Notes under the pieces: model-generated
The model's database searches: none
What the model saw: only the letters and a program-made list of their open reading frames with translations
Told to the model about the DNA's origin: nothing
Position numbers and translations under genes: made by a program
Shown: positions 22,044 through 32,551 of the stretch, in pieces
Layout of the letters: the number at the start of each line of letters is the position of its first letter
Position numbering within the stretch: position 1 is the stretch's first letter
Assembly (NCBI RefSeq): GCF_000764305.2
Contig: NW_025939667.1
Span: forward strand, 1 to 64,000
Origin: Hyalella azteca
Taxonomy: Eukaryota > Arthropoda > Malacostraca > Amphipoda > Hyalellidae
Direction of reading: 5' to 3'
Length of the DNA: 64,000 bases

Positions 22044-22199
22044 CATGCTTGTTCATCAGGTAGAGGTAAGAGTTCTCAGAAAACTCGGACGATTCTTTAA
22101 ATATAAATCGGTTATGCGCCAACACATATTTGAACTCGCCTTTCCTCATTTTTTCGGTGTAATATTTCCTTGTTTCAGTTAGGTTTAATCGAACGGTAC
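22044..22199 (-). CDS. Copy C exon a (intact)
   Basis: A 156-nt exon after AAAAACAG, ending CAT G|GTGAGTCTG, phase 1 in and phase 1 out. It encodes TVRLNLTETRKYYTEKMRKG, then EFKYVLAHNRFIFKESSEF and SENSYLYLMNKH. Copies B and D retain these motifs but carry lesions. I do not recognise the domain. Charged and aromatic residues with no signal peptide or membrane segment suggest a soluble part. Upstream exons are not securely found. Reading through the donor instead yields a short, plausible C-terminus, so it could also be a last exon. Confidence 0.5.
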
Positions 22200-23194
22200 C
22201 TGTTTTTATTCGTATTAATCAAATTGTCAGAAGATTTTACCAAATGTAGAGTTGAGCAGACGCAGAAAAACCTATTGGTCGGGTCATCTTCATTTTAAAC
22301 TGACGCTATAAACAGATCGGTTGCTACTGCGAAACCTAAGCTTTGTTCAGAAAACAAGTTTTCACAGTTACCGCCCCTCATTTTTTACTAGAACATGGCA
22401 ACATTTTTCCCAATGAACAAACTAGAATAGACACGTCCTCGAACCAGAAGAAACTTCGTCAGTTTTATAATTAAAGAAACACTCAACTAGTTAAGTCAGT
22501 AAATGATGGCAAAAATGCTCATTCTTGAATAAAAGTCGAATTGAACGTCGATAATCAATCATCAATTTTTACAAGAAACACTCATCTGCCAACCAGTGAA
22601 ACATTATCGCTTTCTTTGTGAGAAAGATGGGAATGCACTCGATTACAGTCCAATATTATTGTTCATATGTGCTTCAGGGCAAAAATGTTTCAGTGACTTC
22701 GTTGTATTCTTCATCCTAGTGGGAATTAATTATAAGTTCGAGTTTATTAGTCTTGATAATATACAGAAAAGAACCGATGGAAATCAACTGCGTGATTCAT
22801 TGCTGGAACTATTATACTACCAAGCATCGAAACCATATATCCCGATTAAATTTTCGATTAAATTTTCTATTCTATTTACTCCCAGGATACGAGGAGAGTG
22901 AATATATGATTTGTTTTGCTTAGCGTTTCCAACTATGATTAACTCTTGTAAGTCGAGTTGCCTCTTAATTACGCGCTTAAGAATAATTAAGATAGTCAGT
23001 CTGGTCCGATCCAGTGAAATTCATTAACCGCATTTCCATCCACGCTTTTCTCGTAAGCAAAATTACTTCAATTTGCGAATGATTGTGGAATGATAAATTT
23101 CGAAAAATGAATTTTTCTTGATTTAGCCCGTATGTGAAAAATAAGACAATGATATTTATCAAGTTGGTAGTAACTAAGAGCTAAGAAATTGTAC
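22200..23194 (-). other. Block C upstream part, no firm exon
   Basis: AT-rich DNA aligning with block B. The frame at 22596-22901 is not kept in the B copy and is treated as chance. Confidence 0.4.
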
Positions 23195-23268
23195 CTGTTG
23201 CTCCTGAAGGTATTGTACTGTAACTCGTTGGGCTGCTTTTTGGTCAAGCCTGCAGAGGTCATCGAGCT
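23195..23268 (-). CDS. Candidate short exon upstream of copy C
   Basis: A 74-nt stretch lies between TTTTGTACAG and CAACAG|GTACAA. It reads LDDLCRLDQKAAQRVTVQYL then QEQQ in one frame, or MTSAGLTKKQPNELQYNTF in another. The block B counterpart keeps IDDLGKPKKQSNE but has a stop and small indels. The exit phase does not match the entry of exon a, so membership of the same transcript is doubtful. Confidence 0.25.
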
Positions 23269-23500
23269 CTGTACAAAAGAATGCAGGAGACTCGGCTACA
23301 TCCCTACAAGAATGCGCAATGAAATCAACAAAAAATGGTGGTATAAATTTATTGGAATATGTAAAATAAATTTTATCCACGATTCACGATGCTATTCCGA
23401 CATATCATTCCATTTTAAACATATTTGCTACATATTATTTCACTTATTCGCCATTTTTTCCGGTGCTTCTGTGGCCCTAATTCATTATATTGAACGAAAC
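23262..23500 (+). repeat. Inverted repeat, left arm
   Basis: This arm is repeated in reverse complement at 23760-24000 with moderate divergence. Shared words include the GAATGCAGGAGACTCGGCTAC region and TATAAATTTATTGGAATATG. The same sequence occurs once, without a partner, in block B (9250-9490). Confidence 0.8.
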
Positions 23501-23536
23501 ATTGGATCATGCAGAAATTGAATTCGCACTAGTCAG

Positions 23537-23749
23537 TTAATTGATTTTAAAATCAGAATAAGTAAGATTTTGGGGGTGGTGGTGTTGATGGTTGTGATGG
23601 TGCGGTGACAATAGGAGAATGAGGAAAGAATAAAAGGTTGGTTCTAGGTGTATAGCGTTGGGTTGAGTTGAACGGGAATAGGGCGGACTATTCAAGACTT
23701 TAGTGGATTTCAAGGTGGCACCAGGAGTTATCAATTGCAGAATAACATA
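23537..23749 (-). CDS. Conserved open frame, His-rich end (block C copy)
   Basis: Counterpart of 9526-9741, read on the minus strand as LQLITPGATLKSTKVLNS, QPNAIHLEPTFYSFLILLL, a His-rich stretch and NLTYSDFKIN before a stop. Indels against the B copy keep the frame. It lies in the loop between two inverted-repeat arms. No start or splice acceptor is evident; function unknown. Confidence 0.35.
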   Translation of the reverse strand, partial: YVILQLITPGATLKSTKVLNSPPYSRSTQPNAIHLEPTFYSFLILLLSPHHHNHQHHHPQNLTYSDFKIN

Positions 23750-23759
23750 AATAATTTCG

Positions 23760-24000
23760 TTAATTTCGTTCAATATTATGAATTTGGGCCACAGAAGCGG
23801 CGGAAAAAATGTCGAATAAGTGAAATAATATGTAACCAATATGTTTAAAATGGAATGCTATGTCGGAAAAGTTTCGTGAATTGTTGATTCAATTTATTTT
23901 ACATATTCCAATAAATTTATACCATAATTTTTTCTTGATTTCATTGAGTATTTTTGTACTGAGGTAGCCGAGTCTCCTGCATTCTTCTGTATAGAGCTCA
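23760..24000 (-). repeat. Inverted repeat, right arm
   Basis: Reverse complement of 23262-23500. Together with the roughly 260-bp spacer it forms a large potential hairpin at the right edge of block C, which block B lacks. Confidence 0.8.
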
Positions 24001-24029
24001 AAATGTAGAGCAAATTTCCTTAGAAAGTT

Positions 24030-24510
24030 AGTAATTTATTCTACCAGAGTTGACCTACAAGGATCAAACGTCCAGCCGAAGTAGTAACGGTTCAGAATTA
24101 GTAGCAAGTGAAATATGTCGAGAGTAGACATATTTCTGCTGCTATCCGACTGTGATCGCGTGCTGGGCGAGTTATAGGTCCTCCTCGATCTTACTTTGCT
24201 GATGAGAGTCACATGCCGGAGGTCAGCTTTAACCAACTTAACACTTTAGTTCGTATACCGTTCTTCTGTTGGTTGGCACGCTAGATGGCATACAAATCTA
24301 GAAAGTCACGTGCGCACGTGACCGCTTAACCGGTGACCAGAGCCCATACTTTCAAAAAAAAGTTAAGAGATCGTAAGTTCATCAGCCAATCATTAACGGC
24401 TTTTCAAGCAAAATCCACCAATCATAGACAAGAAAATTGAGCGTAAGTACATACGTTCACTTAGCAAATTTTGAAAGTATGGCGCCAGGTCCATATAGTC
24501 ATCACTTCAG
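24030..24510. repeat. Dispersed repeat R, copy 2 (interrupted)
   Basis: Matches 15600-15925. Its right end is split by a MITE at 24341-24484, after which the match resumes with CCAGGTCCAT. Confidence 0.75.
24341..24484. mobile_element. MITE with CCATACTTTCAAAA ends, copy 2
   Basis: The inverted ends are CCATACTTTCAAAA and TTTTGAAAGTATGG. It sits inside repeat R; comparison with the empty site at about 15900 places the insertion at CCAG, which is present on both sides and may be a short target duplication. The interior is shared with 17107-17256. Confidence 0.8.
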
Positions 24511-25227
24511 CATGCTTTAATTTAGGCACGGATCATGCTGCATCTAGCCTTCTCTACTCCGACCGTGGCGATAATCCACACTGTGTGGCGATGATTAATT
24601 TATCATAAGAAAAATATGCCGCAACCGCAAAAGTACGTTCCACTTTCGTCCATTCCATGACTACTGCAAAGAAAAAAGAAAATAAATAATGCAGATCATC
24701 ATATAAACAAAACTTTACAGTTAGCGCTCTTGATTAAGCCCTCTTTAATTGGAGTTATCGTTGCAAAACATACATCAGGAATGCTGATTCAAATAAGCAA
24801 GTTCCCCCTGCACCACCCGGTTTTTTATAAACTAGAGATGATCGCATAATAATAGGGACAATGTTATTGTACTTAAAAAACGCTTTCAAAATTGGTCGCC
24901 AACAAAACTGGATTAACATTTTGGAATGTTTTTCATGAACAGCAGTTTTTAACTCCTTTGACATAGTTTCGAATGCAGGTCCGAAGTGTGGAAAATAGCA
25001 ATAAACAACGTTCCTGCTGTCTCGCTTTGCAACAGCATCACTGTATCGCTTAAAAATGAATCGACTCCGTGGACGCGAGTGACTTGGATGATGGAGTCTT
25101 TCTGCTCCTAACTTGCATTTTAAATTATCTCAGTTTGTTATGCCCTATCCACAGATAACGGTCATATTTCAGGCCGTTACAAAAGCCGCTTGCATACTCT
25201 CCGCACTCAAAAGACAAGCATTAAGCA
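24511..25227. other. Spacer, nothing recognised
   Basis: A minus-strand frame at 24755-24964 reads like protein (KELKTAVHEKHSKMLIQFCW) but has no splice sites or motif I can identify. It may be a decayed mobile-element piece. Confidence 0.3.
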
Positions 25228-25580
25228 GTACGTCCAATAACAAAATTTAGAGCCGAGGGGCGACTCCGAAACAGGAACGCCTTGGACTCGGGAGCACGTA
25301 AATCAGCTTCCCCATGTCCGCTTTTTGGTCAAGATTCCGATCCCTTGTCAGACAGCTACGAGAGTTTGGTCCCGACTGTGGCGACTCCTGAGCGGTTTAC
25401 ATGGGGATCGTTCCCGTATCCGGGGCAACTCTGGCCGAGTCTGACAATATGATAATAAAATCGGCCCCCCTTCCTCCGCAGTGAGAGTAGTGGGGGAGGG
25501 GCTGAAGCATACTGAATTTACTGAAACACTGAATTACATGAATTGAATACAAGAAGCATACAAAGAACAATCCAAATCGT
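25228..25580 (+). repeat. Long inverted repeat, left arm
   Basis: The arm matches the reverse complement of 26300-26645. Long nearly identical runs include TTTTTGGTCAAGATTCCGAT, GAGAGTTTGGTCCCGACTGT and CGTTCCCGTATCCGGGGCAA. The outer end begins near AACAAAATTTAGAGC. No transposase is present between the arms. Confidence 0.85.
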
Positions 25581-25699
25581 GGGTAATAATGCTCGAAATG
25601 ATACACCGAAGAAATAATGCAAAATTTATCGATAATCAACTGATGGTAAACCAAACAAAATCGGCGTTTGTATAGCCGGTTAGCCGGAGTTACCCACAG

Positions 25700-26295
25700 C
25701 TCATTGATCTGAGGCTATGTGTAGATATTGCATGCTGATGGTTGGCGTTGGGCTCAGGGCCTGTTTACCAGTTAATTTTGTTACTCACGGCTGCGCTCCC
25801 CCACTACCAGCCTCGGCCTACCTCAGCACCGGTATACTTTGTCTCTCCGGTCTGGATGCAAGAAGGGAATTTGTAGCCTATGTACAACATTACAGCGTGA
25901 TGTGGCCTGTCACCTATTCTAGGACTTTCCGTGACTAGCTCAGAGGAAATCTAAAAACAGATCCTTTGACCGGATCTTTTCACTATTGACGATAGTTTGA
26001 AATAGCAACTAGACTTCCACCAAGTTCGATATGATGCTAGGCATTATAAGTCTGAACATATATTTCTCCGTAGCTTTTTCTAGCCTGTTCTTCATACTCG
26101 GAGAGTCAACGATGTTATCATGGAGGCTGTTCCATATGTCGGTGACTCAAAGCGATAAAAAGTGTTTTCGCGTGGATGATTTGCAAGGCAGTTTTTTAGT
26201 TTATATCCGTGGCCCCTGTTGTTGGTTCCTGCTTCAAATTCTAGTAATCCTTCTGAGACCTTGTTTCCTGCCTAACACATCTTAAAATGTTGCCT
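25700..26295 (-). mobile_element. LINE 3' remnant inside the inverted repeat
   Basis: On the minus strand the C-terminal tail of a non-LTR reverse transcriptase is recognisable as RGHGYKLKNCLANHPRENTF followed by YRFESPTYGTASM, the conserved post-RT motif of CR1/jockey-type LINEs (RGH...K....R..FF..R....WN.LP). A 3' untranslated part of about 250 bp follows to about 25700. It resembles 1-68 and 861-934 and, further inside, 51690-51910. The 5' part is missing. Confidence 0.65.
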
Positions 26296-26299
26296 GCCT

Positions 26300-26645
26300 A
26301 AGAAGTTTTCTTAGTATGCTTTTGTATTCAGCGAGTTAAAGAAACAAGCATTGATGGTAAATCCCGTATAAATGCAATGATTGCTCCTCCTTTCCTCTGA
26401 CCGCAGTGGAAGGGGGGCGATTTTTTATCGCACTGTCAGACTCGGCCAGAGTTGCCCCGGATACGGGAACGATCTCCATGCGAACCGCTCAGAAGTCGCC
26501 ACAGTCGGGACCAAACTCTCGTATCTGTCTGACAAGGGATCGGAATCTTGACCAAAAAGCGAACATGGAGATACTGATTTATGTGTTCCCCGAGTCCTAG
26601 GCGTTTCTGTTTCTGAGTCGCCCCCAGCTCTAAATTTTGTTGGGG
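26300..26645 (-). repeat. Long inverted repeat, right arm
   Basis: Reverse complement partner of 25228-25580, ending near GCTCTAAATTTTGTTGG. The pair resembles a foldback or long-TIR DNA element that later received a LINE fragment, or an inverted duplication around it. Confidence 0.85.
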
Positions 26646-27365
26646 GTTGCTGGACTTGAGATTATTCGACTTTAGCAGGGTCAAAACTTTTCTGGCTTCT
26701 CAACTTTTATGCGATACGCCACGTCCACAGATGTTTTCACTTCATCATTATTGCTAACATCGTGTTATGGTTATTTTGTTTTGCATTATTGTTCTCGTGT
26801 GCTCAAAAATGAAAAGTTGAGTATATTTCACGAGAAAAAAATATACCAAGCTAGATTTTACTCCTTATAGATTTTGGAATATTTATCAAAAGAGTATTTT
26901 ATTTAAAGAAATTTGCTCCAAAATTAAATTCAACCGAGAACTTACAGTCTTATTACAGCTAGTGTATAAACTCCGCATCATTGAATAACAAGCTATATGA
27001 TAATGCGCTTTTCTTTTAGAAGCAACAGCGAGAAATAAGGCCTATGAAAACAAAGTATATACACATTATCCCCTATTCCAAGTGCTAAGTATGTTTACTA
27101 CAGTCATATTATTGCAAACAGTGCACCTATTTCATATAAAAGATTCTTAGTTAGCGGATAAGACGTTAAGCATATTCGTGTAACACTCGCGTGAATAAAA
27201 CATTTCGAGAGTAAATGTATCCATCAATAACGAATTTAAGTCGATGAAAGAATGCAAATTCCTTAATGTGAGTAATGCTTAACAAACTTACTTTCCACTC
27301 AAAGTAGGCAAATAATCATTTTGATTTGGTCTTGGGGTCTTAATGAACGTTTATATATACTTGAA
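26646..27365. other. Spacer, nothing recognised
   Basis: AT-rich sequence without repeat or exon signals. Confidence 0.4.
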
Positions 27366-27522
27366 TCGCGTTTATAGTATATTAATATTGAATCTAATAT
27401 ATTATATTAGATTTAATTAGTACCCACATTAAATATTACTAAAATAAAATATTAAATAATATTAGTATTGATATTAGTATATTAGTATTAAATATTTATA
27501 GTATATTAATATTAAATCGCAT
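27366..27522. repeat. AT-rich ATATTA-type low-complexity block
   Basis: The block is bounded by two direct copies of TTTATAGTATATTAATATT (27370 and 27497). The interior is built of TATTAGTATTAAATATT-like words. Confidence 0.7.
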
Positions 27523-27677
27523 AAAAACCTTATATTCTTAAAAACAATTCAAATTGGATGTGACAAAGAGAGGTGGGTGTTGTCTCCAACTGAGCACAGC
27601 GCACTCAGAGAAAAAGATAAGAGTTAGACCATGTTTTTCAATTTCTCTACATTTTCCTCTTTATTTTGAATTTTCAG

Positions 27678-27908
27678 ATTGAGGTTAAGATGTTATCCAC
27701 ATTTATAATCTTCCATTCAATATTTTCTCTTAATATAATTGATATACGAATTTTTAGAAAGAGAATCTTAAGTAATCTTGAAGTGGTATCGATCAATGTT
27801 CGGTTCGACACTGGCGAGGAACACTGTGTTTGGAAGTGTTCTTCCAGAAAATTGGCATTTGCATGTTCAAGATGGAATTTAATCCCATATTATCCAACTC
27901 GTTTTTGA
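27678..27908 (+). CDS. Candidate exon with signal-like N-terminus, upstream of copy D
   Basis: A pyrimidine-rich acceptor (TTTTGAATTTTCAG) is followed after 12 bases by ATG at 27690. The frame starts MLSTFIIFHSIFSLNIIDI, which resembles a signal peptide, then a basic stretch RIFRKRIL and a Cys-containing region VRFDTGEEHCVWKCSSRK, ending at TGA after 72 codons. No good donor is seen before the stop. It lies 1.6 kb upstream of copy D exon a on the same strand and could be its start, but no counterpart was found in blocks B and C. Confidence 0.3.
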   Translation: MEVKMLSTFIIFHSIFSLNIIDIRIFRKRILSNLEVVSINVRFDTGEEHCVWKCSSRKLAFACSRWNLIPYYPTRF

Positions 27909-29547
27909 AATGTACAGTATTAGTTAGAATTAAGCGAATGCATGACTGAAAAAAAACATGAGATCGCCTCATCCTTGGCTTAGGATAAACTGACCTCGAT
28001 ATCGTGAGGCCAATTTAAATCATATTGCAATGTCGAAAAACAAATAACTGCACCATTGAAACAGCTAGCGGTCATCCACAAGCGCAACTATAGAGTTGAA
28101 ATCGTATTATTCCAGGCTGAGTAACGGTTTAGTAAAATGAATCGATTGCATATTCTTTAACTTTTTCACTACCTACCTATCGAGCACCTATAAGGCACTT
28201 TTCTATAGTCCACCACTGATACAACACTTGCGTGTCTTGACATCTCCTAAAAAACGCTAAATGGACATGCCCCGATTTCTACTTCTACATCTCAGCATTA
28301 AATTTAGAAATGGAATGCGGTTCTGGGACCCGAGCTATAGCACCTGACATGTTTTTGCAGGATCCATTGCTGCTGGAAAATGAGTCACCTGTCAACATCC
28401 TACCACTTATATAACCGATACAGATCAACCGTTAGCATCGCGCCGGCAGCCCTTTGGTCTCCCAGGTTTCGAACTCATACTTAAATTGACAACACTATTA
28501 TTTAGATAACACATACGCACATCTCACATATGCTACGATTTGCCTGTTCCTTAATGGAACAGAAAAGAAAAATTTTGACTAATAGTAAACAAATTTTATG
28601 TTATATTTTTGTTAATTTTTAAGCCAAAGTTGCAAACACATGTAAACGAAAAGATCTCACGTTAACATTAATTTTTATTATTGATGAATGTATTTTATCA
28701 ATTTCGATTCTTCCGACGTGTGGCGAATGAGTTTAAGTAATTATCTACCTCATCTCGGGACAAAGTTTTATTGCATGCATATAATAATTGTATATATCAC
28801 TCATTATATTTGTATTTTGAGTGTAAGATTTGCCTTTTCCTCAGTGATAAACATGACTTCTTGATAATTTAATGCGAAAGCAGAGTTAATTATGATTATT
28901 TACATAATTTTTGCATCTCTAAATAGTGTCCCTAATTAACTACAACCATTAAAACCCTATGATGAAGTGGAAATTGTCTTCTTTACGCACCTCTTTAATT
29001 AATCGAAAATTCCAGGACATTTAAATTTCAATTATTAAAAAGCATTCAAACGAGCAAGTCTGATGATCGAGTTCCATCGATTGGTTAATTTGAGATATAA
29101 CACATGTTATTTAGTTGTCCCACAAAATTGTCCTCGATAATGTATTTAATATAATTTTGGCGTTCACGAAGTATATACCTATCGCCTTTGACTCGACATA
29201 ACAAATTTCCATACTGGAATTACACCAATTTTTGAACTTAGTGTAATCACATAAATTATTCGTAAATTTAATAATGTTTTCAATGTACAACAATTATTTT
29301 GAGCACCAAAAGAAAAACAATTGTAAGTTAGATATTATTCTGATCAATGATTAATAGATGAAATTGTGAAAAAATTTGTTTCACTTTCACAACAAGTTAA
29401 TAATAACATGATGAAAACCTGTTCACGATCCTAGTCTAAGTTTTCAAATCTGTATCCACTTATTTCAAGCGACATTCGAAGTGGAATCGCATTGCAATGG
29501 TTTCTAGTTTTTTTTTTTCATCTCCACAATGTAATTTTCGCAATCAG
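27909..29547. other. Spacer or intron, nothing recognised
   Basis: AT-rich sequence. A GGTTTCGAACTC word near 28470 resembles a tRNA B box, but no A box or cloverleaf can be built around it. Confidence 0.4.
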
Positions 29548-29730
29548 AAACAAAAAAACATTGTTACTGCCGAATTTTACCACGAACACGAAAACTTTCT
29601 TCTGATCAAGGAGGAAAATAGCATGATGAAATACGAGTACGTATAACGTCAGCGTTATAGTCCAGGATTTAAAGAAGCGTTGTCGTCCGAGGAGTACAGT
29701 TTCTTCTGGACGATCACATCCTCGTACACG
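29548..29730 (+). pseudogene. Copy D exon a, damaged
   Basis: This stretch corresponds to exon a of copies B and C, after a CAATCAG acceptor and before ACG|GTAAGTCGG. Conserved fragments are NFLLIKEENSMMKYEYV, a TAA at 29644-29646, then RQRYSPGFKEALSSEEYSF. After that point the match to C (LMNKHGESVRL) continues only in another frame, as LLDDHILVHGKSVSLALKE. It therefore has one stop and one probable frameshift relative to copy C. Assignment rests on the order of FKE, SEE, HG and on position. Confidence 0.4.
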
Positions 29731-30888
29731 GTAAGTCGGTGTCCCTTGCCTTGAAAGAGCCAGCCAGTAACTCGCCGATGTCTCAAGGCTATTAGAGTTC
29801 CAAGGAAATAGTTTAGCCTTTTATCCACGGCGATGTTAATTCCCTCGTCACAAAAGTCTCGTAAGTAAGAGTCTCGGAAGTCTCGTTAGTACATAAATCG
29901 TTAAAATTTATTAATAAAGGGTTTGACCGCTAGAAAGCTAATGTTACGTCAGGTCTAATGAATAGACTCAATTGAACAATGATAACGGAGGATAAATCTA
30001 GATACGTTGGAATAAATACGTATTGATAGATGAAAACGCAGGAGAAAAGAGGGTGCAGGCATTTATCATGTACAGAAAAATACAATTGAAGTAAATAAAT
30101 TAGTTCTTACCGCAGGTAAGCCAACTAGAATAGGCAAAGAAGATTCCGTTCACACGTCTTAGGATTCGATGAATATTTCATGAAATCCAATTTTCATTAT
30201 TTATGTTACTAGAAATTATCATGAGGTCTTAATTTATTATGACCACTATATGTTTTTACTGTAGTTTCCGATTCAATTTCGTTAGCTGGTAAACATGACT
30301 ATTCACATGGAATTTTCCGAATTCTCATCCGTTCTTAGATTATGTTCTAGAGACAAGAAACACTAACATTCTCAAACTTTGCACTGTTTAGTTTCAATTG
30401 AGTAAAAAACAATTGATGTGGCCACTCTGTGAGCTGGTGGAATTTAAACGTCTCCATTTTTACTAATAAATATGACTAAAATCTAGAGTCTTTTCTATAA
30501 CTGATTGGTCCGGTTATTGTTCATAAGTTTAAGCGTTTCGCTTTGTCTAACGTTCTGAGACTTGAATAATTTAAATTTTAAATTTTCAGTGCTTTCCTTT
30601 TCCTACTATTTTCATCTCCCACCTTGCATTCAATGAAATACTATTAACTTGGAGAGCTGGAATAGTTTATCTTCCAGTTTAACTTAACGGAAGTTGTTTA
30701 AAGTTGCTTAATGCAGTTTAAGTTGCTTAAAGCGTCAACTCAATTTTATTCATCAGTTTCAAAATTTTCATACCAGCCTGAAAATTATAGACACGCATCT
30801 TCCGCACATACCAATCAGAATATCTAATAATTAAGTAAGGAGGTTAGGGCATTCGATGACTCTATTTCTTCTAGGCTCGTTTCCACAG
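29731..30888 (+). other. Intron between exons a and b of copy D
   Basis: AT-rich sequence with no further exon. It ends in TTCTTCTAG and then TTTCCACAG, two possible acceptors for exon b. Confidence 0.45.
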
Positions 30889-31018
30889 ATGCACGGCGCA
30901 CCCTTTTTCCTTTCGTTCATCGCGATGACCGCGGCAGTGACTACGATGACGAAGGCACCGACAAGAGCAGTCGTGAAGATGACGATAGGGACGGCAGCGG
31001 TGCCACAAATCTTTGAAG
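30889..31018 (+). CDS. Copy D exon b
   Basis: A 130-nt exon after TTTCCACAG, ending GAA G|GTATTA. In the frame leading to exons c and d it reads MHGAPFFLSFIAMTAAVTTM followed by TKAPTRAVVKM and TIGTAAVPQIFE, phase 0 in and phase 1 out. The other frame reads DARRTLFPFVHRDDRGSDYD followed by an Asp-rich tail and stops at GATNL, paralleling the Asp/Gly frame of B and C. The first frame begins with ATG and a hydrophobic run, so translation could even start here. It is shorter than copies B and C, which have extra Thr/Ala or Asp/Gly modules. Confidence 0.55.
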
Positions 31019-31246
31019 GTATTAATGATCCTGAATACATTTATTTTAATTTATGAGCAAACAATTTTTTTGACTGTATCTTTCATAAAAATAATTTAAC
31101 TCAGACTTATACGGCAACTGACTTAGATGATCGACATCGACTTAGATCGAAAAATTCGACTTACGAGCGCCAAGTCAAACAGGCCACTAATAGCAACCCA
31201 ACAGAGAACTGCATATTAATTTTTCGTGTGCCTATTCATTTTTCAG

Positions 31247-31324
31247 AAGCTCGACTGTTCGGACAATCAACTTCTACACAACTAACTTTATCCACCACCA
31301 CTACCCCGTTAACATGCGTTACTA
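31247..31324 (+). CDS. Copy D exon c (RLFG/Thr-rich exon)
   Basis: A 78-nt exon after TTCATTTTTCAG, ending ACT A|GTGAGTATA, phase 1 at both ends. It encodes ARLFGQSTSTQLTLSTTTTP followed by LTCVT. It joins exon b as G+AA (Glu) and exon d as A+TC (Ile). Unlike copies B and C there is no tandem array after the donor, only scattered donor-like words such as GTGAGTACTTCCAC near 31487 and GCGAGTACCTCCAC near 31380. Confidence 0.65.
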
Positions 31325-32551
31325 GTGAGTATATAAATTATCACGTTAACCCAACAACATATAAATGGCATATATTTTCTGCGAGTACCTCCACTAAATT
31401 ACTTTACCTCCGCCAATACATTCATTTCTAGTCAGTGATTCCATTAGCTTTTATCCACTAGTACTAGTCCAGCTAGGGTTTGCTTTTATAGTGAGTACTT
31501 CCACGAGCTCTCTGCATTCCTAATGAGCACTTTGAATCCTCTCTTCACTAAGAGAATATTTTAAAGCATTTTTTAATATTCGTTTGAAAAAAAACACCAG
31601 TTGATGTATTCTACACCTGTTTCAGAATTGATCCAGGCAAAATGAATATCGAATTTTTCGGCTAAAGAAATGACTTAGAGTTTAAAATTTGTAGTTAATA
31701 TCTCAACACATAATAATTTTTCTATCAACCTTCAGAAATCAAGATGAATAAAGCATATATTTGAATCGTACGCACTTTTTCGAAATCATAGCCTGTTTTA
31801 TTTAAGTGTTTTAATTATTGTACCATGAACTTTAGACTCGATTGTTGATCTCATTAGCGGATAACGGAAGCTGATTGATCTCGGGAAAAACGTAGTTAAA
31901 ATATAACTAAATAATGTATTTCAGATAATATGTGTTGAAGGACTAAGTTTACTTTGATGAGTTTAATGTGGCAGATAATGAGCCCAGTACGTAAAGTGAC
32001 TTATCAACTGAGATAGAGTGCGGTCTGCATAGTAAAAGTTAAAAAATACATCATAATCTCAGGCTGTTCTAATCCCAACTTGAGTGGTTTTAAACAGCTA
32101 AACATTTTTATTTAACGTGTCTCAAACATGATTAAATTGGTGTACTACAGTCTAAGGAATAACGAACATGTAAAAAGCCACAAATGAAATAATTAATCTT
32201 TCATTTTAATGAGAGACAAAATAAGAAACGCGAGGGCGTACGGCTGCTAGTGAATTGCCAGAGACCTAATGTTGTAGATAGTTTACGAAGTCAGAAGGAA
32301 CGAGCTATACAGAACGTAATGACCATCAGCGAAGTATCGCCAATCTAACAAATTGTCAGAGAACCAAACTTCGCCCAAGTGTTTGAAAGCAGATTTGACT
32401 TGAACGTTGCTTTGAGAGTTACACTAAACTTGATGTTGCTTTAAGAAAAAACACGACCCTAACAATAATTCATCTTATAATGCCATTATGGCTGTGAACA
32501 CTTTTTGCCCCAGGTATATTTTGTGTAATACTGATGGTTTTCGCTTCGTAG
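31325..32551 (+). other. Intron between exons c and d of copy D
   Basis: AT-rich sequence with donor-like words in its first 200 bases and no array. It ends in TCGCTTCGTAG. Confidence 0.5.

Larger units (their letters stand above)
17534..23750 (-). repeat. Segmental duplication, right copy (block C)
   Basis: This is the partner of block B (4192-9741) in the same orientation. It is longer because of an insertion at about 17601-17845, a unique stretch at about 19560-19730, and a larger minisatellite. Its right end is followed by an inverted duplication of part of itself (23760-24000). Confidence 0.85.

Noticed and set aside
28400..28490. Possible tRNA, from a GGTTTCGAACTC word
   Set aside because: There is no matching A box at the right distance and no cloverleaf can be folded.
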